Assembly (NCBI RefSeq): GCF_000379765.1
Contig: NZ_KB903443.1
Coordinates: forward strand, 310,001 to 374,000
Direction: 5' to 3'
Length of the DNA: 64,000 nucleotides
Source of the DNA: Flexithrix dorotheae DSM 6795
Lineage (GTDB): Bacteria; Bacteroidota; Bacteroidia; Cytophagales; Flammeovirgaceae
Below, piece by piece: positions 25,038 to 34,242 of this stretch (positions within the stretch are counted from its first letter, which is position 1; the number at the start of each line of letters is the position of its first letter). A model generated the notes under the pieces. That model searched no databases. It was not told where the DNA came from and was given only the letters and a program-made list of their open reading frames with translations. Position numbers and translations under genes: made by a program.

Positions 25038-25718
25038 ATGAATTTCTTCTATCCACTAGTATTTTTCTGTGTCACCCTGATCATTTTTTTTACAGGAACT
25101 TCAGGACAATGTCAGGAAAATGATAGAAATTATTCCATATCATTTGTACCACAGTATTTACTTATTGAAGCCATTAGGATAGATGTTGAAAAAGAGATCA
25201 GGGAACAAAAAAACGCAGTGATGTTGGGTACATATATCTATAAAGGCACCACCGATAGATATGCAGATCAAAGAAATTTAAACAATTCTCAGGTCAATAG
25301 TTCCTACCAAAATGATGAAGTGAGTGGTTTGGGAATAGAATCTCTATACAAGTTTTTTATGGTGCCTAATCAAAATGCAAGTCCTTATTTGGCTGCTGGT
25401 CTGGGTTTCCATCATATAAAACTGAAATATTTGGACGGAGGCTGGACTCCTGTGGAGAGAGATGGTCTTGAATATCTTGAATTGGTTACCGAAAACCAGG
25501 AAGAGACCATTAACAGATTAGATATTATTGGCCTTATTGGCTACAAACAATCGTTCAAAAGTGGTTTTTTATTCGATTTTTTCATTGGGCCGGTCTTAAA
25601 AAACAGCCAGATCACAAATACTCAAAATTCTCCCAGGGTTCAGGATAACCCACTTTATCATTATGGTTTTGATGGGGTAACCTTACGTACTGGTTTTTCC
25701 CTTGGTATGAAATTTTAG
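25038..25718 (+). CDS. Putative outer-membrane beta-barrel protein
   Basis: The 226-residue product has a hydrophobic N-terminal signal (MNFFYPLVFFCVTLIIFF). Alternating beta-strand patterns follow, such as SPYLAAGLGFHHIKLKYL and LIGYKQSFKSGFLFDFFIGP, and the chain ends with an aromatic residue (LRTGFSLGMKF), as for small barrels inserted by BamA. It closes the LVIVD lipoprotein operon. I do not recognise a named family; no transport function can be inferred. Confidence 0.75.
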   Translation: MNFFYPLVFFCVTLIIFFTGTSGQCQENDRNYSISFVPQYLLIEAIRIDVEKEIREQKNAVMLGTYIYKGTTDRYADQRNLNNSQVNSSYQNDEVSGLGIESLYKFFMVPNQNASPYLAAGLGFHHIKLKYLDGGWTPVERDGLEYLELVTENQEETINRLDIIGLIGYKQSFKSGFLFDFFIGPVLKNSQITNTQNSPRVQDNPLYHYGFDGVTLRTGFSLGMKF

Positions 25719-25872
25719 TTTTTATCCTTTTATTTTGCAAATTCTACAATTTAGGCGTTGAAGTGGTTTAAACTTATTTTTTTTGCCGTTAATATCCATT
25801 TCATGAACCTCAATTTGTAGAAATGTTTACCAGCAAAATTTTCAAAAGGAAAAATTAAAAAATTCAATCATT

Positions 25873-26376
25873 ATGAGAGGAAAAGTTTTAGGAGTTTTAA
25901 TGTTTTTGTTCATCAGTTTTACTGGCTATGCCCAAAGCCCTATTGGTAAAGGAGGAAAACAAATTAACCTGGGTTTTGGTTTTTCCGGAATAGGCCTTCC
26001 AATTTATGGGGGAATGGATTTTGGCGTTCATGAAGATATCACCGTTGGATTCCTTATTGACTACAGGAATTACAATGAATCCTATCATAGCTTTAAGTAC
26101 AAACACAATGTCTGGACTTTTTCGGGAAATGGGAATTATCATTTCAACACCATACTGGATATTCCAAGGGAATGGGATTTTTATGCAGGATTAACCATTG
26201 GTTTCCAATCCTGGTCATCACCAGATGGCTATTCCGGAAGTTATAATTCTGGTTTAGGACTAGGCGGACAAGTAGGTGGAAGATATTACTTTAATGAACA
26301 ACTGGGAATCAATTTAGAAATAAACGGTGGAAGTGTAACGACCGGTGGAAAACTGGGTTTATCAATTCGGTTGTAA
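25873..26376 (+). CDS. Small outer-membrane beta-barrel protein (OmpX/OmpW-like size)
   Basis: The product has 167 residues with a signal peptide ending at GYAQS. The mature part alternates hydrophobic and polar residues over about eight strands (INLGFGFSGIGLPIYGGMDF, FYAGLTIGFQSW, LGLGGQVGGRYYF). It is glycine-rich and ends in an LSIRL strand. This fits a small 8-stranded barrel. It is followed by a terminator and looks monocistronic. Specific function unknown. Confidence 0.78.
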   Translation: MRGKVLGVLMFLFISFTGYAQSPIGKGGKQINLGFGFSGIGLPIYGGMDFGVHEDITVGFLIDYRNYNESYHSFKYKHNVWTFSGNGNYHFNTILDIPREWDFYAGLTIGFQSWSSPDGYSGSYNSGLGLGGQVGGRYYFNEQLGINLEINGGSVTTGGKLGLSIRL

Positions 26377-26405
26377 GCATTTCAAAACAATTTTTCACCA
26401 AATTT

Positions 26406-26450
26406 AAATCTATGTATTGATCCTATAAATTCGATACATAGATTTTTTAT
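26406..26450 (+). terminator. Intrinsic terminator after the small barrel gene
   Basis: AAATCTATGTAT (26406-26417) and ATACATAGATTT (26434-26445) pair perfectly over 12 bp and run into a T-tract. Confidence 0.9.
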
Positions 26451-26483
26451 TTTGCTTTCATACATATTAAAATAGACCTGTCT

Positions 26484-26651
26484 TTGAAAAACACAAAAAA
26501 CAATAATTCTGATTTAAAAGAAAACCTAGATTTTTATTTTGAAAATGGTTTTATGGTATTTACCTCACACTATTTAAAAAAAAGAGGATATTGCTGCAAG
26601 AATGGCTGTAGAAATTGTCCTTACGGGTATAAAAAGGACAATGATCGGTAG
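26484..26651 (+). CDS. Small Cys-rich protein of DUF5522 type
   Basis: This is a 55-residue frame from a TTG start; no in-frame ATG lies upstream and the next is internal. The C-terminal half reads HYLKKRGYCCKNGCRNCPYG, with four cysteines in a CC-x3-C-x2-C pattern, the hallmark of the small Bacteroidota family I know as DUF5522. Four close cysteines suggest a zinc or iron-sulfur site. The preceding part (LDFYFENGFMVFTSHYL) also fits the family. It is short and easily missed by gene callers. The function is unknown. It sits 98 bases before the large phosphatase gene. Confidence 0.75.
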   Translation: MKNTKNNNSDLKENLDFYFENGFMVFTSHYLKKRGYCCKNGCRNCPYGYKKDNDR

Positions 26652-26749
26652 TTTTTTGCGTTCCCCTTACACTATAAAAACAGCCCTTAAATATTTTTTA
26701 ATTAGCGGTTATTCAAGTGCCAAAGGGAAAAACCTGAAAACTTCCAAAA

Positions 26750-29700
26750 ATGAAAATTTATCAACTCATTTTTTGCAAAACATTTATTGCTTTATTTTTA
26801 TTATTATCATTCCACAGTCTGGCACAAAAACCTAAAGGACTTTCCCCAAAAAAAGCCATATCCCAGTACAAATTTAAATTATGGACAAGTGAAAATGGAT
26901 TACCCACCAATGGAGCGCTTTCTATCATCCAGGCTAAAAATGGTTACTTGTGGATTGGGACCTTCAATGGATTAGTGAAATTTGATGGCATCAATATAAA
27001 TGTGATTGACCATTCCAAAATCCCTCATTTCAAAAGTAATACTTTCACCAATTTCTATGAAGATGCTGATAGCAGTCTTTGGATTGGTTCCCAGGGAGGG
27101 ATTGTAGTTTTCAAAAACAATAAATGGAAGGTGTATACAGTAGAAAACGGCCTGCCTAGCAGTAATGTTGATGCTATATTTAAAGATAAAAAGGGTACAG
27201 TTTGGGCCGGAACCGCTTCAGGGTTATGTTACCTCAAAGACTCCTCTTTCACTAATTCCGGATTACCGGAAGAACTAAAAGGGATTAATGTTTACGATAT
27301 CCTTCAAGATGATCATGAAAATTTATGGCTGTCCACCAATGGAAAGGGTATTTTTTCCTATAACCTGGAAACAAAAACATTCAAAAACTATAATAGTGAA
27401 AATGGGCTTAGTGATAATTATGTAAGAACACTTACTCTTGATAAAAAGGGAAATTTGTGGATTCCAACTGGAAAAGGACTGGATTGTCTTTTGCCTGAGG
27501 GAGAAATAAAATCGTATTCTGAAAAGGATGGTTTAAATGACAATTCTGTTGCAAAAGTATTTGAAGACAGTCAGGGCGTTATCTGGATTGGAACCAGTAA
27601 AGGATTAGCCAGGCTCTACAAGGGAGAGATTTCCACCCTTGGAGAAAAAGAAGAATTAGCCGCTCATAATGTAACTGATATCCTTGAAGACAATGAAGGC
27701 AATATCTGGGTAACTACCTATAGGTCAGGGCTGTACCAGCTACACAATGGAAAGTTCACCAATTTTACAAGAGAGGAAGGACTAACAGGGAAGTTAGTTT
27801 ATAGCATTGCCAAAAATGATGAGAACTCTTATTTAATTGCTACCAATAATGGCTTGAGTATTATCAATGGGAATCAGATTTCCGATTTAAAAACCAACAA
27901 ACCCCTTCCCGATCAGGTTGTCAGAGATGTTTTTAAAGATAGTAAAGGGATCATTTGGGCCTCCACTACAAAAGGGCTTGCAAAGATTGAAAATGGGAAC
28001 ACCACTGTTTTTACTGAAAAGGACGGCCTACCCAGTGATTATATAAGATTGTGTTATGAAGATCACTATGGAAATATTTGGATTGGCACACCAAATGGCC
28101 TTGCCAAATACAGCAATGGCCGGTTTATCACTTTTACAAAAGAAGATGGCTTAAGCAATAATTTTATTTTATCAGTTTTCCAGGATTCCAAAGGAAGAAT
28201 GTGGATCAGTACCCGGCAGGGTATAACAAGGCTAAGCGGTGGAAAATTTGAGCACTTTAATACAAAAGATGGTCTGGCAGGAGAAGTAAATTTCAGGTTT
28301 TTCGAAGACAAGGAAGGAGTAATATGGATAGGAGCTAATGGAGGGTTAACCCGCTATAAAGACGATACTTTTACAGTGCTCAATAAGCAGCACGGCTTAT
28401 TTACTGATATCGCCTTTTCCATATTGGAAGACGATGATGGCTACTTTTGGATTACCTGCAATGATGGTATTTACAAAGTAAAAAGAGAGGAACTCAACCT
28501 GGTGGCTGAAGGGAAAATTGAAAAAGCAACCAGTATTTTATACAATAAGGATGATGGAATGAAGGTGAGTGAGTGTACAGCAAATGCCCGTCCTTTGAAA
28601 AGTAAAGATGGAAGGTTATGGTTTCCTACTTTTGATGGAATTACTGTTATTGATCCCTCAAATATCACCATCAATCCTATTCCTCCAAAGGTGGTCATTG
28701 AAGGGATAAACGTAAACGGCACAAAAATATCCGATATTCAGCATATCAATTTGTCTCCGGATAATCAAAGAATAAAAATTAACTTCACTGGTCTGAGTTA
28801 TTCCAACCCTGAAAAAGTTTTCTTTAAATATAAGTTGGAAGGCTTTGAAAATAACTGGCAAATAGCCGGATCGAACAGGGAAGTGTTTTATACCAATTTA
28901 CCTCCCGGGAATTTCACTTTCAAAGTAATAGCCAAAAACCATGATGGCATCTGGAATGAAAAAGGGACTAAAATAGTATTTTTTAAACCTACTCAATTTT
29001 ATAAAACTACTGCCTTTTTTATCACAACCGGGCTTGTCGTTTTTACCCTGATTGTTCTAATTTTTAAATACCGGGTTCGAAATATAAGAAACCAAAATAA
29101 TGAACTGGAGAAAATGGTTCAGAAACGAACCATGGAAATGGAAAAACAGCAAAAAGAAGCTATTGCACAGAAGGATAAATTGGAAGAAACTTACAGGAAC
29201 TTTCAACAGTTAAGTGAAATTGGACAGTTAGTTACTTCTCACCTTAATGTGAAAGATATTGTAAATACGGTTTATGAGCAAATAGACCACATGATGAATG
29301 TGTCCATTTTTGCAGTGGCCTTATACAATGAGAAAACCAGAACCCTTGATTTTACCGGACGAGAACCGGGTTCCGATGAATTATTATTTGATTCTGATAG
29401 CATTGATCAAAAGGACATGCTTTCTGCCTATTGTTATAATCAGCAGGAAGAATTACTCATCACTGACATTAAGACTGATACCAGAGACTTTGTGGAACGG
29501 GCAAAAAATAACCGATACCAGGGCAAATGGAAATCGGCAATCTATTTACCCCTTAATTCCAAGGATATAAAACTAGGTGTAATTGCTTTGCAAAGTGAGG
29601 AACCATGCGTGTATCAGGATTACCATATTGATATTCTGCGTAACCTGGCTGTATATATTGGTATCGCCATTTCCAATGCGAATAATTACGCTAAAATTGA

Positions 29701-30580
29701 GGAATCGAATTCAGAAATTGCCAAACAACATGAAGTAATTTCCAATATCCATAATAAAGTTACGGCCAGTATTAATTATGCCCGAAGAATTCAGGAAGCG
29801 GCACTCCCCTCTTTAGAAAAAATGCGAACCGGGTTAAAAGATGTGTTTGTGTTATATAAGCCTAAAGATATTGTAAGCGGAGACTTTTACTGGTATTCTG
29901 AAGTAAAAGGAGATGATGGGAATAGCAAAATAGTGGTTGTTGCCGCTGATTGTACCGGGCATGGCGTGCCGGGTGCCATCATGTCAATTGCAGGGGAAAA
30001 CTTTTTGAATCAGGTGGTGAACATCAGAGGAATTACTTCTCCAGATCTTATTCTTCAGGAACTTGACAAAAGTGTAAGAACAGCTTTCAGACAGGATACC
30101 TCTAATAATAAGGACGGGATGGATATTGCCTTGTGTGTGATTGACAAAAAGAAAAAGGAAATAGAATTTGCTGGTGCATATAATCCTTTGATTTTCATCG
30201 AAAATAATGAATTGAATATCATAAAAGGCAACAAAGTTTCAATTGGTGGACAGGCTGAAGGGGAAAAAGTATTTAAAAAGAATAAAGTAAAAATTGGAGA
30301 AACTGTAATGACAACAGAAGGAGAAACCACTGAAGTTTCGGAAGAGACCAAACCTTCTACTCCCATGACCTGCTATATTTTCTCAGATGGCTTTCCCGAT
30401 CAATTTAGTCCAATCCATAAGCGGAAATTTTTATTAAAAAGATTTAAGGAAAAATTACTGGAAATTCATCATCGACCATTAGAGGAGCAAAAGTTAATTC
30501 TTGATTCCACTCTTGAAGACTGGAAAGGAGATGAAAAGCAAATTGACGATATTCTGGTAGTTGGATTTAGAATATTTTAA
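26750..30580 (+). CDS. reg_prop sensor with GAF and SpoIIE (PP2C) phosphatase output
   Basis: The 1276-residue product has a signal peptide (LSFHSLAQ). About 14 reg_prop blades fill residues 40-640 (GYLWIGTFNGLVKFDG, GVIWIGTSKGLARLY). A Y_Y_Y-type beta domain lies at about 670-750, and a membrane helix at about 753-775. Next come a coiled coil, a GAF domain at about 820-985 and a SpoIIE/RsbU-type phosphatase at about 1015-1276 (KPKDIVSGDFYWY, VVAADCTGHGVPGA, CYIFSDGFPDQF). An extracytoplasmic signal would thus control dephosphorylation of a Ser/Thr-phosphorylated partner, such as an anti-sigma antagonist. No such partner is adjacent. A charged insertion of about 25 residues interrupts the phosphatase. 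The stop codon lies in the left end of repeat copy 3. Confidence 0.9.
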   Translation: MKIYQLIFCKTFIALFLLLSFHSLAQKPKGLSPKKAISQYKFKLWTSENGLPTNGALSIIQAKNGYLWIGTFNGLVKFDGININVIDHSKIPHFKSNTFTNFYEDADSSLWIGSQGGIVVFKNNKWKVYTVENGLPSSNVDAIFKDKKGTVWAGTASGLCYLKDSSFTNSGLPEELKGINVYDILQDDHENLWLSTNGKGIFSYNLETKTFKNYNSENGLSDNYVRTLTLDKKGNLWIPTGKGLDCLLPEGEIKSYSEKDGLNDNSVAKVFEDSQGVIWIGTSKGLARLYKGEISTLGEKEELAAHNVTDILEDNEGNIWVTTYRSGLYQLHNGKFTNFTREEGLTGKLVYSIAKNDENSYLIATNNGLSIINGNQISDLKTNKPLPDQVVRDVFKDSKGIIWASTTKGLAKIENGNTTVFTEKDGLPSDYIRLCYEDHYGNIWIGTPNGLAKYSNGRFITFTKEDGLSNNFILSVFQDSKGRMWISTRQGITRLSGGKFEHFNTKDGLAGEVNFRFFEDKEGVIWIGANGGLTRYKDDTFTVLNKQHGLFTDIAFSILEDDDGYFWITCNDGIYKVKREELNLVAEGKIEKATSILYNKDDGMKVSECTANARPLKSKDGRLWFPTFDGITVIDPSNITINPIPPKVVIEGINVNGTKISDIQHINLSPDNQRIKINFTGLSYSNPEKVFFKYKLEGFENNWQIAGSNREVFYTNLPPGNFTFKVIAKNHDGIWNEKGTKIVFFKPTQFYKTTAFFITTGLVVFTLIVLIFKYRVRNIRNQNNELEKMVQKRTMEMEKQQKEAIAQKDKLEETYRNFQQLSEIGQLVTSHLNVKDIVNTVYEQIDHMMNVSIFAVALYNEKTRTLDFTGREPGSDELLFDSDSIDQKDMLSAYCYNQQEELLITDIKTDTRDFVERAKNNRYQGKWKSAIYLPLNSKDIKLGVIALQSEEPCVYQDYHIDILRNLAVYIGIAISNANNYAKIEESNSEIAKQHEVISNIHNKVTASINYARRIQEAALPSLEKMRTGLKDVFVLYKPKDIVSGDFYWYSEVKGDDGNSKIVVVAADCTGHGVPGAIMSIAGENFLNQVVNIRGITSPDLILQELDKSVRTAFRQDTSNNKDGMDIALCVIDKKKKEIEFAGAYNPLIFIENNELNIIKGNKVSIGGQAEGEKVFKKNKVKIGETVMTTEGETTEVSEETKPSTPMTCYIFSDGFPDQFSPIHKRKFLLKRFKEKLLEIHHRPLEEQKLILDSTLEDWKGDEKQIDDILVVGFRIF

Positions 30581-30702
30581 GCACCCGTGCTCCACACCGG
30601 GTGCTCCACACCGGGAACTATTATTTCCGAGAAACAATAATCTCTCTATCAGACTTTTATGGCAAAATAATACACAGTTAATTTTGAATTACCACTAAAA
30701 CC
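30576..30702. repeat. Dispersed repeat, copy 3 of 3
   Basis: This copy (about 127 bp) begins TTTAAGCACC at the stop codon of the phosphatase gene. It holds an exact tandem 14-bp duplication GTGCTCCACACCGG at 30587-30600 and 30601-30614, then the shared core ATTATTTCCGAGAAA, CTCTCTATCAG and TTAATTTTGAATTAC. It lies between convergent genes, like copy 1. Confidence 0.87.
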
Positions 30703-30726
30703 TAAAAGTATCAAGATCATTCTGAT

Positions 30727-30767
30727 AAAAAGGCTGTCTCACCCATAAATCATGAGACAGCCTTTTT
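30727..30767. terminator. Bidirectional terminator
   Basis: AAAAAGGCTGTCTC (30727-30740) pairs with GAGACAGCCTTTTT (30754-30767), a perfect 14-bp stem with A and T tracts on both sides. It lies between convergent genes and can serve both. Confidence 0.93.
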
Positions 30768-30770
30768 AGG

Positions 30771-33700
30771 TTATTCCCCAATTTCCTTTAACAACTCCTC
30801 CACTGCTCTTTGTAATTGATTATCCTGATTTTTCGCTTTGGCATCAGGCTGATTTTCTAAAATAATATCAGGGTAAGCCGGAGTGTTTTCCATGTTTTTC
30901 CCAGATTCCAACACATACCAGCCTCTGTAAGGCAGCCTTACGAACGAACCATCCAACAAGCCTCTTCCTCCAGTAGAAATCACTGCCCCAAAAGTTGGTT
31001 TTCCCACTAGTTTTCCAAGGTCAAGGCTTTTGTAAGCATGGGAAAATATTTCAGCATTTGAATAACTATTTTCATTACAAAGGGCAATAGAAGGTTTTGT
31101 CCATGAAGCTAAAGGCAAACGTTCTCCAAAGGGGTAATAACTTTTAAATTTTTGATTTTCCTCTTCAAGATTTTCCGCTGCTCCCCTGGGAACAGTGTAG
31201 GCATGCTGTTTCACATTTAAAACAGACATCAAATAGTCTGTGGTCCAGCCTCCTCCATTGTAGCGCACATCAATCACAATCCCCTTTTTTCCTAATCCAC
31301 TGGCAGTAAGTTCACGCTCAAATTCTTCAAAACTGGTCCAGTTCATTCCTCTAATATGAATATAGCCTAGTTGCCCTCCTGAATATTTTTCTGTTAGCTT
31401 CTTTCTCTCTTTCACCCATTCTTCATATAATAAAGTAGTGATATAGGAAGATGGTCTGATCACTACTTCACGGTTTTCACCCTGAGAATTTTGAACTTCT
31501 AATAAGACCTTTTCTCCACTTTTGTTTATTAATTTTTCAAATAGGTTGATACTGGCTGAGACGGGTTCATCATCCACTTTTAGAATAATATCTCCTTCAT
31601 TTAATTTACTCAGCTCTCTGTCAGAAGCAGCATTTGGAATCACTCTTTTTACCCTGATTCCATTTTCCAAAGGTTCTGGTTCTATACCCAGATAGGCAAT
31701 TCTTTCATTTTGAGTTTTGGCTCTGTCTGAACCGTAAAGTCCCATATGGCTTGCATTTAACTCCCCCAGCATAAAATTGAACATATCCTGGAAATCCCGC
31801 TCTGTGGAAGCATTAATGGCCCTGCTTTTATATTTTTCCTTTAAGGCTGCCCAATCTTGCCCATGGTAATTTGGATCATAAAATCCATCTCTTAAGGTTC
31901 GCCAGGCTTCTTCAAATATCTGATTTCTTTCAGCCGGATAGTTAATTTCCATTTTTGCAGCATAAGGTAATTTTTCCACCTTTCCTTTTTCAGGATCAAT
32001 TTTTACCAATGATCCTTCCGATTTTATGGCAAATAAATTTTTTCCTTTTTTATCGAAAGAAATACCATATGGATTTTGCCCGCCTTTTGTCACAGGTTTT
32101 ACTTCACTCCCATCCCATTTAGCCATATATAAATCCATATCAGCCTTGTAACTTTGCCTTCCGGAGCGGTTGGTCACAAAATAAAATGTTTCCCCGTCCT
32201 TTGAAACCGTTAAATCAGACTCATTTCCGGGAAGAGCTGTAACCTGGGTTATCCTTTCATGGATATCCTCAAAATCAATTTTTATTTCCGGAGATTCTTC
32301 TTCTTCTTCATCTTTCTGATCACTTTCTGTTTCCTCATCTTCCAGTTCTTCCCAATCGTACTTAGTTTTTTCCCAATCTTCTTTTTTCAGCCAGACAAAC
32401 CAAACATCGGCATCTCCATTATTTCTGGTGGAAAGAAATCCTAATTTAGAACCATCTTCACTCCAAACAGCTCCATAATCACTCTTGGGATGAAGGCTTA
32501 CATTAACAGGAGCTTTACTATTATCCGCAGGATGCAGGTAAATCTCTTCATTAAAGTTCAAATCTTCCAAAGCATAAGCCAGCCACTTACTATCAGGGCT
32601 CCAACTAATATCAACCGGAGTAGCCCAGCCATCCAATAAACTGGTTTCGTTGGCCAGGGTACCTTCAGAAGAAATTTCAGCTGCAACTAATACCCCTCTC
32701 CCTCTTCTGAAAACTACTTTTTTCCCATCCGGAGAAATGATTGGATTAAATTCATCTTCGGAAGTATTGGTGATTTTAAAAACACTTTTCCTCAAACTCT
32801 TAAATAGATTTTGTTCCTCTTTATCCCCGGATTTCACACCATACAAATCAAACTGCCCTCCCCTGTCGGAGGTAAAAATTAATAAGGAATCATTCACCCA
32901 GGCAATTCCCATCTCTCTACCGGGGTTGTTGGTTAACCTGACCGTTCTGCTTTTTTCAGTATCATTTTCAGTTAAAAAGACTTCCCCCCGTGCTACGAAA
33001 GCCAAATATTTACTATTTGGGGAAATAGCAAATTCAGAGGCCTCTCTCGAAAAGTTTTTATATTCTACAGGATCGAAGCGAAAATCCGGGGAAAGCTCAA
33101 TATTTAATTTTTGTGGTTCTTCTCCGATTTTCAAATAATATAATGAAGTTCCCTGCTCCAATACCAGGCTTTTACCATCTGCACTTACATCAAAACTTCT
33201 AATTCCTTCATCCGAAAACTGAGTGATTTGTTCAGCATTTCCTTCAGGTTGGCCTTCCCTGTTAATTTTTTGTGAATGGATATTGTACCGGCCAGATTTG
33301 GCACTTAAAAAATAAAGTGTCTGATCATCGCCCCAATCTGCCTGAATATCCTGACCTTCAAAATCGGTGATCTGATTGTAGGTATCCTTTTCCTTATCAT
33401 AAATCCAGACATCTCTATTGGCAGGCCCCTGATAAGTCTCTCTGGTGACCCGGCAGGAACCTCTAATAAAGGCCACAAACCTCCCGTTTGGAGAGGTGAC
33501 AGGTGAAAAACCCAGCGCATCCATTGCTCTGGACGGAGTGCCTCCACTCACAGGAACCGTATTAAATTCAAAAGTCCGTTCTACCTGTACAAACGATCTT
33601 CTCGTATGGAAAAATAAGGTTTCATTGCCAATCCAGGAAGAAAGCACATCGTGCGTAGAATGAAAGGTAAGTCTTTGGGGCTGACTTCCTGCTGCTTCTA

Positions 33701-33986
33701 TCACAAAAATATCATCATTGCCAAACCGGTCACTGCTAAAGGCAATTTTTTGATCATTTGGACTCCATTTTGGTTTCCATTCATAAGCCTGATGAATAGT
33801 TAATCGTCTTGGAATTAATTCCCCGTTTAAAGATACGGTCCATATATCTCCCTGAAAAGAAAAGGCCACCTTCGAACCATCGGAATTTAGGCTTGGATAA
33901 CGAAGCAAAGGAGGACTCTCCTGCGCAATAGAAAATCCAATTACCCACAAATAGGTAATTGAAATGAAGAGTAGTTTTTTAATCAT
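30771..33986 (-). CDS. Tricorn-like S41 family peptidase
   Basis: The 1071-residue product has a signal peptide (ISITYLWVIGFSIAQ). The N-terminal half is two beta-propellers of PD40/WD-like blades (PSLNSDGSKVAFSFQGDIW, EWKPKWSPNDQKIAF). An acidic linker with strings of Glu and Asp lies at about residues 545-570. A tricorn C1-type helical region follows, then a PDZ domain (LSKLNEGDIILKVDDEPV) and the S41 core. Tricorn catalytic positions are recognisable: Ser-His in NASHMGLYG, the nucleophile Ser in NSYSNAEIFSHAY, and Glu in YVLESGKNMENTPAYPD. It should degrade peptides in the periplasm or at the surface. It ends at a shared terminator. Confidence 0.92.
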   Translation of the reverse strand: MIKKLLFISITYLWVIGFSIAQESPPLLRYPSLNSDGSKVAFSFQGDIWTVSLNGELIPRRLTIHQAYEWKPKWSPNDQKIAFSSDRFGNDDIFVIEAAGSQPQRLTFHSTHDVLSSWIGNETLFFHTRRSFVQVERTFEFNTVPVSGGTPSRAMDALGFSPVTSPNGRFVAFIRGSCRVTRETYQGPANRDVWIYDKEKDTYNQITDFEGQDIQADWGDDQTLYFLSAKSGRYNIHSQKINREGQPEGNAEQITQFSDEGIRSFDVSADGKSLVLEQGTSLYYLKIGEEPQKLNIELSPDFRFDPVEYKNFSREASEFAISPNSKYLAFVARGEVFLTENDTEKSRTVRLTNNPGREMGIAWVNDSLLIFTSDRGGQFDLYGVKSGDKEEQNLFKSLRKSVFKITNTSEDEFNPIISPDGKKVVFRRGRGVLVAAEISSEGTLANETSLLDGWATPVDISWSPDSKWLAYALEDLNFNEEIYLHPADNSKAPVNVSLHPKSDYGAVWSEDGSKLGFLSTRNNGDADVWFVWLKKEDWEKTKYDWEELEDEETESDQKDEEEEESPEIKIDFEDIHERITQVTALPGNESDLTVSKDGETFYFVTNRSGRQSYKADMDLYMAKWDGSEVKPVTKGGQNPYGISFDKKGKNLFAIKSEGSLVKIDPEKGKVEKLPYAAKMEINYPAERNQIFEEAWRTLRDGFYDPNYHGQDWAALKEKYKSRAINASTERDFQDMFNFMLGELNASHMGLYGSDRAKTQNERIAYLGIEPEPLENGIRVKRVIPNAASDRELSKLNEGDIILKVDDEPVSASINLFEKLINKSGEKVLLEVQNSQGENREVVIRPSSYITTLLYEEWVKERKKLTEKYSGGQLGYIHIRGMNWTSFEEFERELTASGLGKKGIVIDVRYNGGGWTTDYLMSVLNVKQHAYTVPRGAAENLEEENQKFKSYYPFGERLPLASWTKPSIALCNENSYSNAEIFSHAYKSLDLGKLVGKPTFGAVISTGGRGLLDGSFVRLPYRGWYVLESGKNMENTPAYPDIILENQPDAKAKNQDNQLQRAVEELLKEIGE

Positions 33987-34242
33987 TGTTGTTTGATTTA
34001 AGTAATTGTATTTTAATAATAATTATATTCAGGAACCTATTTATTCCTTTGAATGTAAGAAGCTAACCAGAAACAACCGCAATAAGTTTTTCCATCCAAA
34101 TAGATATGCAACTAGCTGATATTCAAACAATTTCATTTTGAATAATTTAAAGCTGGCATTTCATAAAAAAGTCTATATTACTTGGATGAGTAATGGAAGT
34201 CCTGCAATATAAAAAAAAATCGCCAATTTTTAAGTTTACCCC

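Noticed and set aside
32650-33138. Open frame of 162 codons on the plus strand
   Set aside because: It is antisense to the propeller part of the tricorn-like gene, whose frame is continuous and has clear motifs.
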